A stretch of 64,000 nt of DNA from UBA6522 sp965204155 (GTDB lineage Bacteria > Pseudomonadota > Gammaproteobacteria > Steroidobacterales > Rariloculaceae). The translations under genes and the position numbers were made by a program. The notes under the pieces are model-generated. The model was not told the DNA's origin. It did not search any database and worked only from the letters and a program-made list of their open reading frames with translations. This document shows, in pieces, positions 48,658 to 59,232 of this stretch. Every line of letters starts with the position of its first letter. The first letter of the stretch is position 1. The stretch spans positions 2,108,001 to 2,172,000 of the forward strand of contig OZ241971.1 of NCBI GenBank assembly GCA_965204155.1. The letters are read 5' to 3'.

Positions 48658-51534
48658 TCAGGTCGCACCCTCGCGGCGCAGCGGGGTGAGAACCAGAGGC
48701 TCCGTCCCGCCCAGCACGCTCCGCAATGCCCGCCCGGTATGCGAGTCGTCCAGACCCGCCACGGCTTCCGGCGTACCCCGGGCAATGACCCGGCCGCCGC
48801 CCGCGCCGCCTTCGGGACCCAGGTCGACGATCCAGTCCGCAGTCTTGATCACCTCCAGGTTGTGTTCGATGACGACGACGGTATTGCCCTGGTCGCGGAG
48901 CCGGTAGAGCACTTCCAGAAGCTGGGCGATGTCGTGGAAATGCAGCCCCGTGGTGGGCTCGTCGAGGATGTAGAGCGTCGAGCCCGTGCTGCGCTTGGAG
49001 AGTTCCCTGGCCAGCTTGATCCGCTGGGCCTCGCCCCCGGAAAGCGTCGTGGCGCTCTGTCCCAGTTGTATGTAGCTCAGCCCCACCGCCATCAGGGTGT
49101 CGAGCTTGGCCGCCACTCTGGGGACGTTGCGGAAGAACGCCGCCGCATCCTCCACCGTCATCTGCAGAACGTCGTGGATCGTCTTGCCCTTGTAACGGAT
49201 GTCGAGGGTTTCCCGGTTGTAGCGCTGGCCCTCGCAGACATCGCAGGACACGTAGATGTCCGCCAGGAAGTGCATCTCCACCTTGATGACGCCGTCGCCC
49301 CGGCAGGATTCGCAGCGCCCGCCCTTGACGTTGAAGCTGAACCGGCCCGGCCGGTAGCCCCTCGACCGCGACTCCTGCGTGGCGGCGAAGAGCTCCCGGA
49401 TCGGCGAAAACAACCCGGTATAGGTGGCAGGATTGGAGCGCGGCGTGCGCCCGATGGGGCTCTGGCTGATGTCGATCACCCGGTCGATCCGGTCCAGTCC
49501 CTCGATGTCGTCACAGGGCGCCGGATCGTAAGTTGCGCGGTTGACCTTCCCGGCCGCCAGCCGGTAGAGCGTGTCGTTGATCAACGTGCTCTTGCCGGAT
49601 CCCGACACCCCGGTCACGCAGGTCATCAGCCCCAGGGGAATATCCACGTCGATCCGCCTGAGGTTGTTACCCTGGGCGCCCCGGATTCCGATCACGGCCT
49701 GCGGGTCGAAGTCACGCCGGGTCCGGGGCAGCGGAATCTGCCGCCTGCCGGTGAGGTACTGTCCGGTGAGCGAGGCCGGATTCGACATGATCTCCTCGGG
49801 CGTGCCTTGGGCCACCACGCGGCCGCCGTGGACACCGGCGCCGGGTCCCAGGTCCACCAGGTGGTCGGCTGACAGGATGGCCTCGGCGTCGTGCTCGACG
49901 ATGAGCACGGAATTTCCCAGGTCCCTGAGCTGGCGCAGCGTTTCCAGCAGCCGCCGGTGGTCGCGCTGATGCAGGCCGATGGAGGGTTCATCCAGGATGT
50001 ACATGACGCCCACCAGGCCGGAACCGATCTGGCTGGCCAGCCGGATGCGCTGGGCTTCGCCCCCGGAGAGGGTTTCGGCGCTGCGGTCCAGGGTCAGGTA
50101 GTCCAGGCCCACGTCCACCAGGAACCCCAGCCGGTTGCGGATCTCCTTCACGACCCGGTCGGCCACCTCGGCGCGCCATCCTTCGAGCTCGAGATGGCTG
50201 AAGAACCGGAGCGACTCCGCCACGCTACCTGCGGCGAGCCCCGGAAGTGCCTGCCCTCCGATGAAAACATGCCGCGCCGCCTCGTTCAGGCGCGAGCCCC
50301 CGCAGGCTTCGCACGCCTGGGTGCTCTGGTAGTTCCCGAGCGCGGCGCGCACGGCGTTGGATTCCGTCTCCCGGTAGCGCCGCTGCATGTTCGGGATGAT
50401 GCCCTCGAAGGAATGGCGCCACTGCCGCTCGCCGCCGCGTTCGTTGACGTAGCGGAAGTCGATGCGCTGGCCGCGGCTGCCGTAGAGCACGATGTCGCGG
50501 ATCCGCTCCGGCAGTTCCTCGAACGGTGTTTCGATATCGAAGCCATAGTGTCCGGCAAGCGACCGGATCATCTGGAAGTAATACGTATTGTTGCGGTCCC
50601 AGCCGCGTACCGCACCGCCCGCCAGGGACAGGTGCGGATGGCGGACCACGCGCCGGGGATCGAAGAAACGCTGCACGCCGAGTCCGTCGCAGTCGGCGCA
50701 GGCGCCGACGGGGCTGTTGAACGAGAACAGCCGCGGCTCAAGCTCCGGAATCCCGTAACCGCAGACCGGACACGCGAACTTGCCGGAGAACACCAGGGGC
50801 TCCCTCCCGGGTTCGTCCATGAATCCCACCTGGGCCACGCCGTCCGCCAGCGCCAGCGTGGTCTCGAACGACTCGGCCAGGCGCAGGCGCACCTCCGGGC
50901 GCACCCGCAGCCGGTCCACTACAGTCTCGATGGTGTGGTTGTAGTTGCGGTCCAGGGTCGGGGGTTTGTCCAGGTCGCAGATGGCGCCGTCGATGCGCAC
51001 GCGGACGAATCCGCGCGCCCTGAGATCGGCAAGCACGTCGGCGTGAGTCCCTTTGCGGGCGGTCACCACGGGCGCCAGCACCATCACGCGGATGCCCTCC
51101 TCCAGGCCCAGCACCTGGTCCACCATCTGCGAGACGCTCTGGGCGTCGAGCACGGTGTCATGAGTCGGGCAACGCGGCACGCCCGCCCGCGCAAACAGCA
51201 GTCTGAGGTAGTCGTAAATCTCCGTCACCGTTCCCACCGTGGAGCGCGGATTGTGGGACGCGGACTTCTGCTCGATGGAAATCGCCGGCGACAGCCCCTC
51301 GATGTGGTCCACCGCGGGCTTCTCCATCACCGAAAGGAACTGCCGCGCGTAGGCGGACAGCGATTCCACGTAGCGGCGCTGCCCCTCGGCGTAGATGGTG
51401 TCGAACGCCAGCGAGGACTTGCCGGACCCGGACAGGCCCGTGAGCACGATCATCCTCTCCCGCGGCAGATCGAGATCGATGTCCTTCAGGTTGTGGGTCC
51501 GCGCGCCGCGGATTCTGATGTGGCTGGTAGACAC
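48658..51534 (-). CDS. uvrA: UvrABC excinuclease subunit A
   Basis: The 958-residue protein is the damage-sensing ATPase of nucleotide excision repair. It has two ABC modules with Walker A motifs GLSGSGKSSLAFDT and GVSGSGKSTLINDT, LSGGEAQRI signatures in each, and CxxC zinc modules (CPVCGYG with CADCDG; CESCRGDG with CDVCEG). GTG 51532-51534 is taken as start (STSHIRIRGARTHNLKDI). It is divergent from ssb. I found no good LexA box in the 215-base gap. Confidence 0.98.
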   Translation of the reverse strand: MSTSHIRIRGARTHNLKDIDLDLPRERMIVLTGLSGSGKSSLAFDTIYAEGQRRYVESLSAYARQFLSVMEKPAVDHIEGLSPAISIEQKSASHNPRSTVGTVTEIYDYLRLLFARAGVPRCPTHDTVLDAQSVSQMVDQVLGLEEGIRVMVLAPVVTARKGTHADVLADLRARGFVRVRIDGAICDLDKPPTLDRNYNHTIETVVDRLRVRPEVRLRLAESFETTLALADGVAQVGFMDEPGREPLVFSGKFACPVCGYGIPELEPRLFSFNSPVGACADCDGLGVQRFFDPRRVVRHPHLSLAGGAVRGWDRNNTYYFQMIRSLAGHYGFDIETPFEELPERIRDIVLYGSRGQRIDFRYVNERGGERQWRHSFEGIIPNMQRRYRETESNAVRAALGNYQSTQACEACGGSRLNEAARHVFIGGQALPGLAAGSVAESLRFFSHLELEGWRAEVADRVVKEIRNRLGFLVDVGLDYLTLDRSAETLSGGEAQRIRLASQIGSGLVGVMYILDEPSIGLHQRDHRRLLETLRQLRDLGNSVLIVEHDAEAILSADHLVDLGPGAGVHGGRVVAQGTPEEIMSNPASLTGQYLTGRRQIPLPRTRRDFDPQAVIGIRGAQGNNLRRIDVDIPLGLMTCVTGVSGSGKSTLINDTLYRLAAGKVNRATYDPAPCDDIEGLDRIDRVIDISQSPIGRTPRSNPATYTGLFSPIRELFAATQESRSRGYRPGRFSFNVKGGRCESCRGDGVIKVEMHFLADIYVSCDVCEGQRYNRETLDIRYKGKTIHDVLQMTVEDAAAFFRNVPRVAAKLDTLMAVGLSYIQLGQSATTLSGGEAQRIKLARELSKRSTGSTLYILDEPTTGLHFHDIAQLLEVLYRLRDQGNTVVVIEHNLEVIKTADWIVDLGPEGGAGGGRVIARGTPEAVAGLDDSHTGRALRSVLGGTEPLVLTPLRREGAT

Positions 51535-51749
51535 GTTCCCAGGGCCTTGCCGAGGCAATCCCCTACTATACGCTGCAGAAAAACGGCGGCGCAAAATACC
51601 GGGTGGATGGACCGGATTCGAGGCACGCCATACGCAACTTTCTTGACGATTCGCGGAGTTACGCCGACTGGAAAATGCTCCGTCACGGCGTACAATGACG
51701 CCTTGTCAGGCAGCCGTCACGCACGGCCCACACTTCCGGGGTAATTTCA

Positions 51750-52196
51750 ATGGCAAGAGGCATCAACAAGGTCATTCTGGTCGGCAATCTGGGAGCGGAT
51801 CCGGAGACCCGCTACATGCCCAGCGGCGACGCCGTCACCAACATCCGTCTGGCGACCAGCAGGTCGTGGAAGGACAGGAATACCGGCGAGCAGCAGGAGC
51901 GCACCGAATGGCACCGGGTTGCCTTGTTTCGTGGCATGGCGGAAACCGCGGCCCAATACCTGCGCAAGGGATCGCGGGTCTATGTCGAAGGCGAACTGCG
52001 CACCCGCAAGTGGCAGGACCGCGATGGCAACGACCGCTACACGACCGAAGTGGTGGTTGACGGGTTTCGGGGTGAGATGGTCATGCTCGACGGGCGCTCC
52101 GATTCATCCGCTCCGGCGCGCATGCCCGCCCGCGGGGTTGCCGAGCAGCCCGCAAGCACCGGCACCGACGACCTGGACGACGACATCCCCTTCTGA
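51750..52196 (+). CDS. ssb: Single-stranded DNA-binding protein
   Basis: The 148-residue protein has an OB fold (INKVILVGNLGADPETRY, then EWHRVALFRGMAE, then YVEGELRTRKWQD), a short flexible linker and the acidic tip DDDIPF that recruits repair proteins. It lies opposite uvrA, as in E. coli. TACAAT near 51690 could serve as its -10. Confidence 0.97.
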   Translation: MARGINKVILVGNLGADPETRYMPSGDAVTNIRLATSRSWKDRNTGEQQERTEWHRVALFRGMAETAAQYLRKGSRVYVEGELRTRKWQDRDGNDRYTTEVVVDGFRGEMVMLDGRSDSSAPARMPARGVAEQPASTGTDDLDDDIPF

Positions 52197-52222
52197 TTTC
52201 TACACACGGTGTGCAGTAGAAA
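52197..52222. repeat. Hairpin immediately after ssb
   Basis: TTTCTAC and GTAGAAA form a 7-bp stem closed by a short inner CAC/GTG pairing, right after the ssb stop. There is no T-run after it. The region from here to 52406 has no convincing gene. Confidence 0.35.
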
Positions 52223-52406
52223 AAGATGGGCAGCGAGTCCGTAGTGCGGCTCCGCCTTTGCCATCGAAAACGCAAATTCGGCCGATCCCTTGTTGAGTAT
52301 CCTTGGGCAAGCGCTGGGCGATCTGCTTGGTACACTGGTCGAAGGAGGAGAACTGGACCACAGTTTTCCGGGACGTTTGAGCGCGGCTTTCCTGGGGAGT
52401 TCTACA

Positions 52407-52631
52407 ATGCACTTGGGAATGCTTGCGAGAAACAGTAGTCTGGTCAGCACGACTCCAAGTATTCCGATTGAATTGTTCCTGGTAATTGCAGTTGTTTGTG
52501 TTGTCTATTGTGCGCTGTTTGGATTGGTGGTCGCCGTCGGCAACGCTAGGGGTTCGCTTGTTCGACATTTCTTTTTTGGCGCATTTCTGCCCACGTTTGC
52601 ATACTCGCTGGCGCGTTTGGCGACCATTTGA
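52407..52631 (+). CDS. Small membrane protein of unknown function (74 aa)
   Basis: The start ATG 52407 follows GGGGAG at good spacing. The protein has one long hydrophobic segment (IPIELFLVIAVVCVVYCALF) and a second shorter one. Base composition is clearly richer in T than the surroundings. I recognise no family. It precedes another unknown gene by 13 bases, and both lie between ssb and miaB. Confidence 0.5.
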   Translation: MHLGMLARNSSLVSTTPSIPIELFLVIAVVCVVYCALFGLVVAVGNARGSLVRHFFFGAFLPTFAYSLARLATI

Positions 52632-52644
52632 GGACACGTCGAAG

Positions 52645-53151
52645 ATGGGCAAAATACCGGTTGCCACGGTCGCCAGGCGCATGATCTTCGCGGGGACATT
52701 GGCGTTCCTGGTTGATTTTTCTTATGGGCAGTCGCCGCGCGGTTTGGTGAATGCGGAAGCCTTTCGTGTTAATGCCTATCAGAAGTTCATCATCGCGAAC
52801 ACCTATCTTTTTGACGACGACGCGCAGTTGTCATACTTGTACGCATACGATCCGACCGCGTGGGAAGGTGCGGAGCATGCTATCGAGCAGGAGTTCCGCA
52901 TACTGGCGCCTGGTGAGGACACGACGACATGGTGGGCGGAGTCGCCATATCGTGTAGTCGACATTGACTCGTTCGCGATGTGCGCGGACAGTGAAGACAA
53001 GTTACATTGCATTCGAGACCACGGTGCGTATCTGGCGAGCAGCAGGAAGCACCCGGGATTCAAGCACGAAGGCCTTTTCGTGATAAAGGGTGCGCCGGTC
53101 GAGAGTCCGTTGGACAAGAGCGACAATAGCCCTGAGGCAAACGCAGAATAG
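52645..53151 (+). CDS. Unknown secreted protein (168 aa) in a lower-GC patch
   Basis: ATG 52645 opens a signal-peptide-like N-terminus (RRMIFAGTLAFLVDFSYG then QSPRG). The mature part is rich in Asp, Glu, Tyr and Trp and contains two Cys (around MCADSEDKLHCIRD) that could form a disulphide. No family is recognised. Its codons are less GC-rich than those of miaB or ssb, suggesting acquisition. It stops 9 bases before miaB. Confidence 0.6.
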   Translation: MGKIPVATVARRMIFAGTLAFLVDFSYGQSPRGLVNAEAFRVNAYQKFIIANTYLFDDDAQLSYLYAYDPTAWEGAEHAIEQEFRILAPGEDTTTWWAESPYRVVDIDSFAMCADSEDKLHCIRDHGAYLASSRKHPGFKHEGLFVIKGAPVESPLDKSDNSPEANAE

Positions 53152-53160
53152 AAGTATTCG

Positions 53161-54487
53161 ATGCCCGAGCAAGTATTCATCCAGACATTCGGCTGTCAGA
53201 TGAACGAGTACGATTCGGCCAAGATGGCCGACGTGCTCGGCGCATCCATGGGCGTGACCGAGACGCAGCGTCCGGACGAAGCGGACATCCTGCTGCTCAA
53301 CAGTTGCTCGGTTCGCGAGAAGGCCCAGGAGAAGGTCTTCTCGCTGCTGGGCCGCTGGCGGGCCTTCAAGCGCGAGCATCCCCACAAGATCATCGGCGTG
53401 GGCGGATGCGTCGCCAGCCAGGAGGGCGAGGCCATCCGCCGCCGTGCGCCCTACGTGGACCTGGTATTCGGGCCGCAAACCTTGCACCGGCTGCCGGAGA
53501 TGATCGCGCGGGTGCGCTCCGGCGCGCCCGGCGTCGTGGATGTCAGCTTCCCGGAGATCGAGAAGTTCGACCGCCTGCCCGCTGCCACGGATTCCCACGT
53601 CACCGCCTTCGTCTCGGTGATGGAGGGATGCAGCAAGTACTGCAGTTTCTGCGTGGTTCCCTACACGCGCGGCGAGGAAATCAGCCGGCCGCTGGACGAT
53701 GTCATCGCTGAAGTTGTCGGCCTGACCCGCCTGGGCGTGAAGGAGATCAACCTGCTGGGCCAGAACGTCAACGCCTACCGGGGTGCCGTTCACGGCGGCG
53801 GCACCGCGGACCTGGCGACGTTGATCCACTATGTCGCCGCGCTGGACGAGATTCGCCGCATCCGCTTCACCACGTCGCATCCGCTGGAGTTCAGTCCGTC
53901 GCTGGTGCAGGCCTACGCGCACGTGGACAAGCTGGCCAGCTACCTGCACCTGCCCGTGCAGAGCGGTTCCGACCGCATCCTGCAACTCATGAAGCGCGGT
54001 TATACGGCCGCGTCGTACCTGGAGAAGATCCGCGCGATCAGGAAGGCCCGGCCCGGCATCTCCCTCTCCTCCGATTTCATCGTCGGCTTCCCCGGCGAGG
54101 ACGAGACCGATTTCCAGGCCACCCTGGACCTGATCGAGGCGGCCGGTTTCGACCAGTCCTTCAGCTTCATCTACAGCCCGCGCCCGGGAACGCCCGCCGC
54201 CGCGGTCCCCGACGAGGTCCCGAAGGAAGTCAAGCTGGAGCGCCTGCAGCGGCTGCAGGCCCTGGTCAACGGGCAGGCCGCGGCCATCAGCCGGAAGATG
54301 GTCGGCGGAGTGGAGCGCGTGCTGGTCGAAAAGACATCTCGGAAGTCCGCCAGCGAGGTCTGCGGGCGCACCGAAAACAATCGCTGGGTAAACTTCGCCG
54401 CTCCGGCAAGCGCCATGGGCGAGTTCGTGGACGTGGTCATTACCGAAGCGCTGCCCAATTCCCTGCGGGGACGACTGGTCGAACTCG

Positions 54488-54495
<8 letters not shown>
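53161..54495 (+). CDS. miaB: tRNA-2-methylthio-N6-isopentenyladenosine synthase
   Basis: The 444-residue radical-SAM enzyme adds the methylthio group to i6A37 of tRNA. The N-terminal domain has FGCQMNEYDS (Cys12) and NSCSVREKAQEKV. The radical-SAM cluster CSKYCSFC uses Cys157, Cys161 and Cys164. A TRAM domain closes the protein. It opens the miaB-ybeZ-ybeY-corC-lnt series, and the ybeZ start overlaps its end. Confidence 0.98.
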
Positions 54496-55457
<962 letters not shown>

Positions 55458-55468
<11 letters not shown>

Positions 55469-56081
55469 CGGGCCCACATCAACCGTCTCGCATGGCGCGT
55501 CCGTCTCGCGCGGCGCGTCCGGCTCCGGCTCGAGAGCCCTTGCGCGCTCCGGCGCCGCGCTGGCTGTGCTGCTCCTGGCGTGGGGCTTTCCGCCGGATCG
55601 CGCCGCACTGGCGCAGGAAGCGCAAACCACCGACGACGCACGCGCCGGGGAGCCCAGTTACGAACACCTGGAGGAGGTCATCGTCACCGCTCCGCGCACC
55701 CTGCGTTCCATGCGCGCGGAAATCGACGCGGTGCAGGACCGGGCGTTCGCGCTCTTCAACGAACTCAACGTCGACAACGATTACGACATCGTCTGCCGGC
55801 GGGAAACTCCGACGGGCAGCCACATTCCCCAGCGGGCCTGCCGGCCCCGATACATGGACCGCCTGGAAGCCGAGGCGACCCAGGACTTCCTGGCCGGGAA
55901 CGCATACTTCGATCCGGGCGCGGACATCCTGTACCACGAAGACATCCTCAGGCAGAAGATTGCCCGATTGATCGAGGAAAACCCGGACTTCTACCACGCG
56001 CTGGCAGATTTCTACCGTGTGAGGACGGCATACGAGGAAGAGCGCCAGGAAAGGTTCCGGGATAGCTGGTTCGCGCGTTAG
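55458..56081 (+). CDS. Secreted protein with TonB-box-like motif, inserted between ybeZ and ybeY
   Basis: The 207-residue protein starts at ATG 55458, overlapping the ybeZ stop by 11 bases. A Ser/Arg-rich start leads to a signal peptide (ALAVLLLAWGFPP, cleavage near LAQ). LEEVIVTAPRTL follows at about residues 71-82, resembling the start of a TonB-receptor plug. The rest is soluble, with NELNVDNDYDIVCRRETPTG and two Cys that could pair. I know this layout only as hypothetical gammaproteobacterial proteins. Its place in a tRNA/rRNA-maturation operon is unusual. Confidence 0.75.
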
Positions 56082-56156
56082 CCCCGGCAGCATTGATTCC
56101 AGCCGTCATCGCGATATCCCTCATCACTACCACTGAAGAACGCCGGACAGCCTGAC

Positions 56157-56690
56157 ATGGGAGCCAAACCGGACCGCGAAATCGTCGTGCAGAAGGCGGT
56201 GCGCAGCGATGCGGTCCCTTCCGCCGCATGCATCGGGCACTGGGTCGGCCGGGCGCTGGTTGAAGCACCGGCGGGCGAAGTTACGGTGCGCGTGGTGGAC
56301 GAGGCCGAGATGGCGCGTCTCAACGAGCGCTACCGCGGCAGCCGCGGCGCCACCGATGTGCTCGCCTTTGCCTATGCCGATTCGGACTTCGCCCGCACAA
56401 TTCCCACCGGTGCCGATGCGCATCCCAGCAGCTACGGAGGGAATCCGGAAATCGCTGCAGCGGAACGGGCCTTCGGCGATCTGGTGATCTGCGCGGCGGT
56501 GGTGGAGCGTGAGGCGGCGCGCCGGGGCAAGCCGCTTCAGGCGCATTGGGCGCACATTGCCGTGCACGGCGCGTTGCACCTGCTGGGCTACGACCACGAG
56601 GAGGCCGAACAGGCCCGGGTCATGGAGGGCAGGGAACGGGAACTGCTCGAAACGATGGGTTTTGGCGATCCCTACGCGGAAGAAACATGA
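56157..56690 (+). CDS. ybeY: Endoribonuclease YbeY (rRNA maturation)
   Basis: The 177-residue metalloprotein has the zinc motif HGALHLLGYDH at residues 137-147. A family-like GSRGATDVLAFAYAD is followed by an insert of about 30 residues (roughly 76-105) before FGDLVIC that most family members lack. It matures the 16S 3' end and works with YbeZ. Confidence 0.95.
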   Translation: MGAKPDREIVVQKAVRSDAVPSAACIGHWVGRALVEAPAGEVTVRVVDEAEMARLNERYRGSRGATDVLAFAYADSDFARTIPTGADAHPSSYGGNPEIAAAERAFGDLVICAAVVEREAARRGKPLQAHWAHIAVHGALHLLGYDHEEAEQARVMEGRERELLETMGFGDPYAEET

Positions 56691-56759
56691 ATTTCCATAC
56701 GGATTCGGGCCGTTCGATCTTGCAAGCCGGTCCGCGTGGTTGCAAGATAGGGGATTCCG

Positions 56760-57626
56760 ATGTCTGACGATCTCCCCTCCAGTAGAAAGCCCAACCGCCC
56801 TTCCCGGTGGTGGTCGCGTTTGTTCGGAAAATACGCCAGCAACGGCATGGCGAGATCGGATATTGTCGATTTTCTCGGCCGCTGCCGGCGCGTCAACCTC
56901 CTCGACAACGACGAGCATGCCATGCTCCAGGGGGTCCTGAAGGTCTCCGAGACCCAGGTGCGCGACATCATGGTGCCCCGCTCGCACATGGTGGTGCTGG
57001 AACTGGACGATCCGCCCCAGGCCATGCTCAAGACCATCGTCGACTCGGGCCATTCCCGCTTTCCGGTGGTGGGCGAGGACCGCGACGAGGTCGCCGGAAT
57101 CGTGCTGGCCAAGGACCTGCTGCGCTATTTCGGCGAGGACCACCCCAGCGACGCGTTCCGGATCGGGGACCTGTTGCGCAAGGCCGTGTACATACCCGAG
57201 AGCAAGCGCCTGGACACGCTGCTCACGGAGTTTCGGGAAAGCCACAATCACATGGCCATCGTCGTCGACGAGTACGGCGGCGTGGCGGGCCTGGCCACCA
57301 TCGAGGACGTCATCGAGCAGATCGTCGGCGACATCGACGACGAACATGACCCGGAGGAAGCCGAATACATCCACGATCACGGCGGCGGGCGCTTCACCGT
57401 TCTGGCCCTGACCCGGATCGAGGACTTCTGCGAGCGCTTCGGCGTGGATATCGCCAACGGCGAGTTCGACACCGTGGGCGGTCTCATCATGCACGAGCTC
57501 GGCCGCCTGCCGCGGCGCGGCGAAGTGCTGGAGTTCGCGGGCCTTCGCTTCTGCGTGAAAGTCGCAGACCGCAGGCGGATCCAGTCGCTGGAAGTCACCA
57601 CGATTCCTGCGGCCCAGGTCCGGTAG
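56760..57626 (+). CDS. corC: CorC/YbeX-family CBS-domain protein
   Basis: The 288-residue protein has two CBS domains (DIMVPRSHMVVLEL and later SHNHMAIVVDEYGGVAGLAT) and a C-terminal CorC/HlyC domain. It has been linked to Mg/Co efflux and more recently to ribosome maturation. It lies in its standard place between ybeY and lnt. Confidence 0.95.
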   Translation: MSDDLPSSRKPNRPSRWWSRLFGKYASNGMARSDIVDFLGRCRRVNLLDNDEHAMLQGVLKVSETQVRDIMVPRSHMVVLELDDPPQAMLKTIVDSGHSRFPVVGEDRDEVAGIVLAKDLLRYFGEDHPSDAFRIGDLLRKAVYIPESKRLDTLLTEFRESHNHMAIVVDEYGGVAGLATIEDVIEQIVGDIDDEHDPEEAEYIHDHGGGRFTVLALTRIEDFCERFGVDIANGEFDTVGGLIMHELGRLPRRGEVLEFAGLRFCVKVADRRRIQSLEVTTIPAAQVR

Positions 57627-57663
57627 TTCGCCGAAGAACCGGTCTGCAGCCCCTTGCGCTTCG

Positions 57664-57701
57664 TCCAACCGATAATTGCCGATCCGTAGTTATCGGTTGG
57701 A
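57664..57701. repeat. 12-bp inverted repeat before lnt
   Basis: TCCAACCGATAA (57664-57675) and TTATCGGTTGGA (57690-57701) are separated by 14 bases, in the corC-lnt gap 26 bases before the lnt start. It could be an operator or an RNA hairpin. The 10-mer TATCGGTTGG also occurs at about 48639-48648 between trpS and uvrA. Confidence 0.55.
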
Positions 57702-57726
57702 TGGAGCACTGGACAGGCGGGTGGAG

Positions 57727-59232
57727 ATGCGCGCCAGACTCGTCATAGCGGTGGTCGCGGGCGCTCTGCTGCCCCAGGCCCACGCCCCGTTCGACCATTT
57801 CTGGGTGGCGCCGCTCAGCTACGCGGTGCTGTTTCACCTGTGGGGCGGGTTGCGGCCCCTTCAGGCTCTGTGGGTCGGTTTCGCCTTCGGCTGCGCGGCC
57901 TTTCTGGCGGGCGTGCACTGGGTCTACGTGAGCATTCACGACTACGGGCTGGCCCACCCGCTGATCGCCTCCGCCATCACCGGACTCCTGATCGTCTTTC
58001 TGGGAGCCTACGTGGCCCTGACCGGGTGGATCGCCTCGCGCTGGTTCACGAACCGCGGGCCGGTGGCCTGGCTGGCCGTGTTCCCCGCGGTCACGGTGCT
58101 GACCGAGTGGTGCCGCAACTGGGTGCTGAGCGGTTTCGGCTGGCTGGCCGCGGGCTACAGCCAGACGGACTCCTGGCTCATGGGTTACGCGCCGGTGGGC
58201 GGCGTCTACCTGATGACCTGGGCGGTGCTGCTGTCTGCGGGCGCCGTACCGGCGCTGGCCTTCGGACGCTGGCGCCTGCGGACTGCGGCGGCGGCGGGAC
58301 TCGTCCTGCTCTGGGGAGGCGGCTACTTTCTCGGCAATCTCCGCTGGAGCGAGGCCACCGGCAACGTGATCCCGGCCGCACTGGTCCAGGGGGCCGTGCC
58401 GCAGGAACTGAAATGGCGTCCCGAGCAGTTGCCCGCCACGCTGGATCTCTACCGGCGCCTCACCGAAGAGGCCGGGGACAGCCGGCTCATCGTCTGGCCG
58501 GAGGCGGCCATTCCCGCGCTGTACGGGCAGGCGGAAGGCTACCTGGGCGAAATCCGAGACTGGGCCGCGGCGCGCGGCAGCGAGGTGGCGCTGGGCATCC
58601 TCCGGGACGATCCGGGCGGCGGCACGTTCCAGAACACCCTGGTCGTCCTGGATGAGGAACCGTCCTTCTACGTCAAGCGGCACCTGGTGCCCTACGGGGA
58701 GTACTTTCCGGTGCCGGGATTCGTGCGCCGGTGGCTCAGGCTGATGAGCCTGCCGTACACCGACGCGGTGCCGGGCGACCCGGGCCAGCCGCCGCTGGCC
58801 ATCGCCGGGGAGCGCGTCGGTGTGAGCATCTGTTACGAGGATCTCTTCGGCGCCGAGCAGCGTCACTACCTGCCCGAGGCCACGCTGCTGATCAACGTCA
58901 GCAACGACGCCTGGTTCGGCGATACCGTGGCACCGCACCAGCACCTGCAGATCGCCCGCGTACGGGCCGCCGAGGCATCGCGGTACCTGCTGCGGGCCAC
59001 CAATACGGGCATTACGGCCTTTATCGATCCCCGCGGCCGGGTGGTCGCGCGCTCGCCGGCGTTCGAGCCCCACGTCCTGCGCGGCGCCGTGCAGGGCTTC
59101 ACCGGCAGCACGCCTTATGCTCGCTGGGGCGACTGGCTTACGGTAATCGGGGCCTCGCTGGTGTTGCTGGGCTGCCTGTTCCGGCGACGATTATCGTGGG
59201 GGCGCTTCCGCTCGACGGTCGTGCGCGGATAG
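57727..59232 (+). CDS. lnt: Apolipoprotein N-acyltransferase
   Basis: The 501-residue inner-membrane enzyme adds the third acyl chain to lipoproteins. Six to eight N-terminal membrane helices precede a nitrilase-type domain with the catalytic triad Glu259 (IVWPEAAIP), Lys317 (YVKRHLVPYGEYF) and Cys369 (ICYEDLF). ATG 57727 sits behind GGTGGAG. The last ten codons lie inside the left arm of element copy C, so the protein C-terminus (SWGRFRSTVVRG) is partly made by the element. Confidence 0.97.
   Translation: MRARLVIAVVAGALLPQAHAPFDHFWVAPLSYAVLFHLWGGLRPLQALWVGFAFGCAAFLAGVHWVYVSIHDYGLAHPLIASAITGLLIVFLGAYVALTGWIASRWFTNRGPVAWLAVFPAVTVLTEWCRNWVLSGFGWLAAGYSQTDSWLMGYAPVGGVYLMTWAVLLSAGAVPALAFGRWRLRTAAAAGLVLLWGGGYFLGNLRWSEATGNVIPAALVQGAVPQELKWRPEQLPATLDLYRRLTEEAGDSRLIVWPEAAIPALYGQAEGYLGEIRDWAAARGSEVALGILRDDPGGGTFQNTLVVLDEEPSFYVKRHLVPYGEYFPVPGFVRRWLRLMSLPYTDAVPGDPGQPPLAIAGERVGVSICYEDLFGAEQRHYLPEATLLINVSNDAWFGDTVAPHQHLQIARVRAAEASRYLLRATNTGITAFIDPRGRVVARSPAFEPHVLRGAVQGFTGSTPYARWGDWLTVIGASLVLLGCLFRRRLSWGRFRSTVVRG

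Noticed and set aside
51535..51749. A LexA (SOS) box between uvrA and ssb
   Set aside because: I looked for CTGT-N8-ACAG in the gap and found no acceptable match; the organism may use another LexA motif.
52197..52222. An intrinsic terminator for ssb
   Set aside because: The hairpin is real but has a short stem and no T-run downstream, so it is listed only as a repeat.
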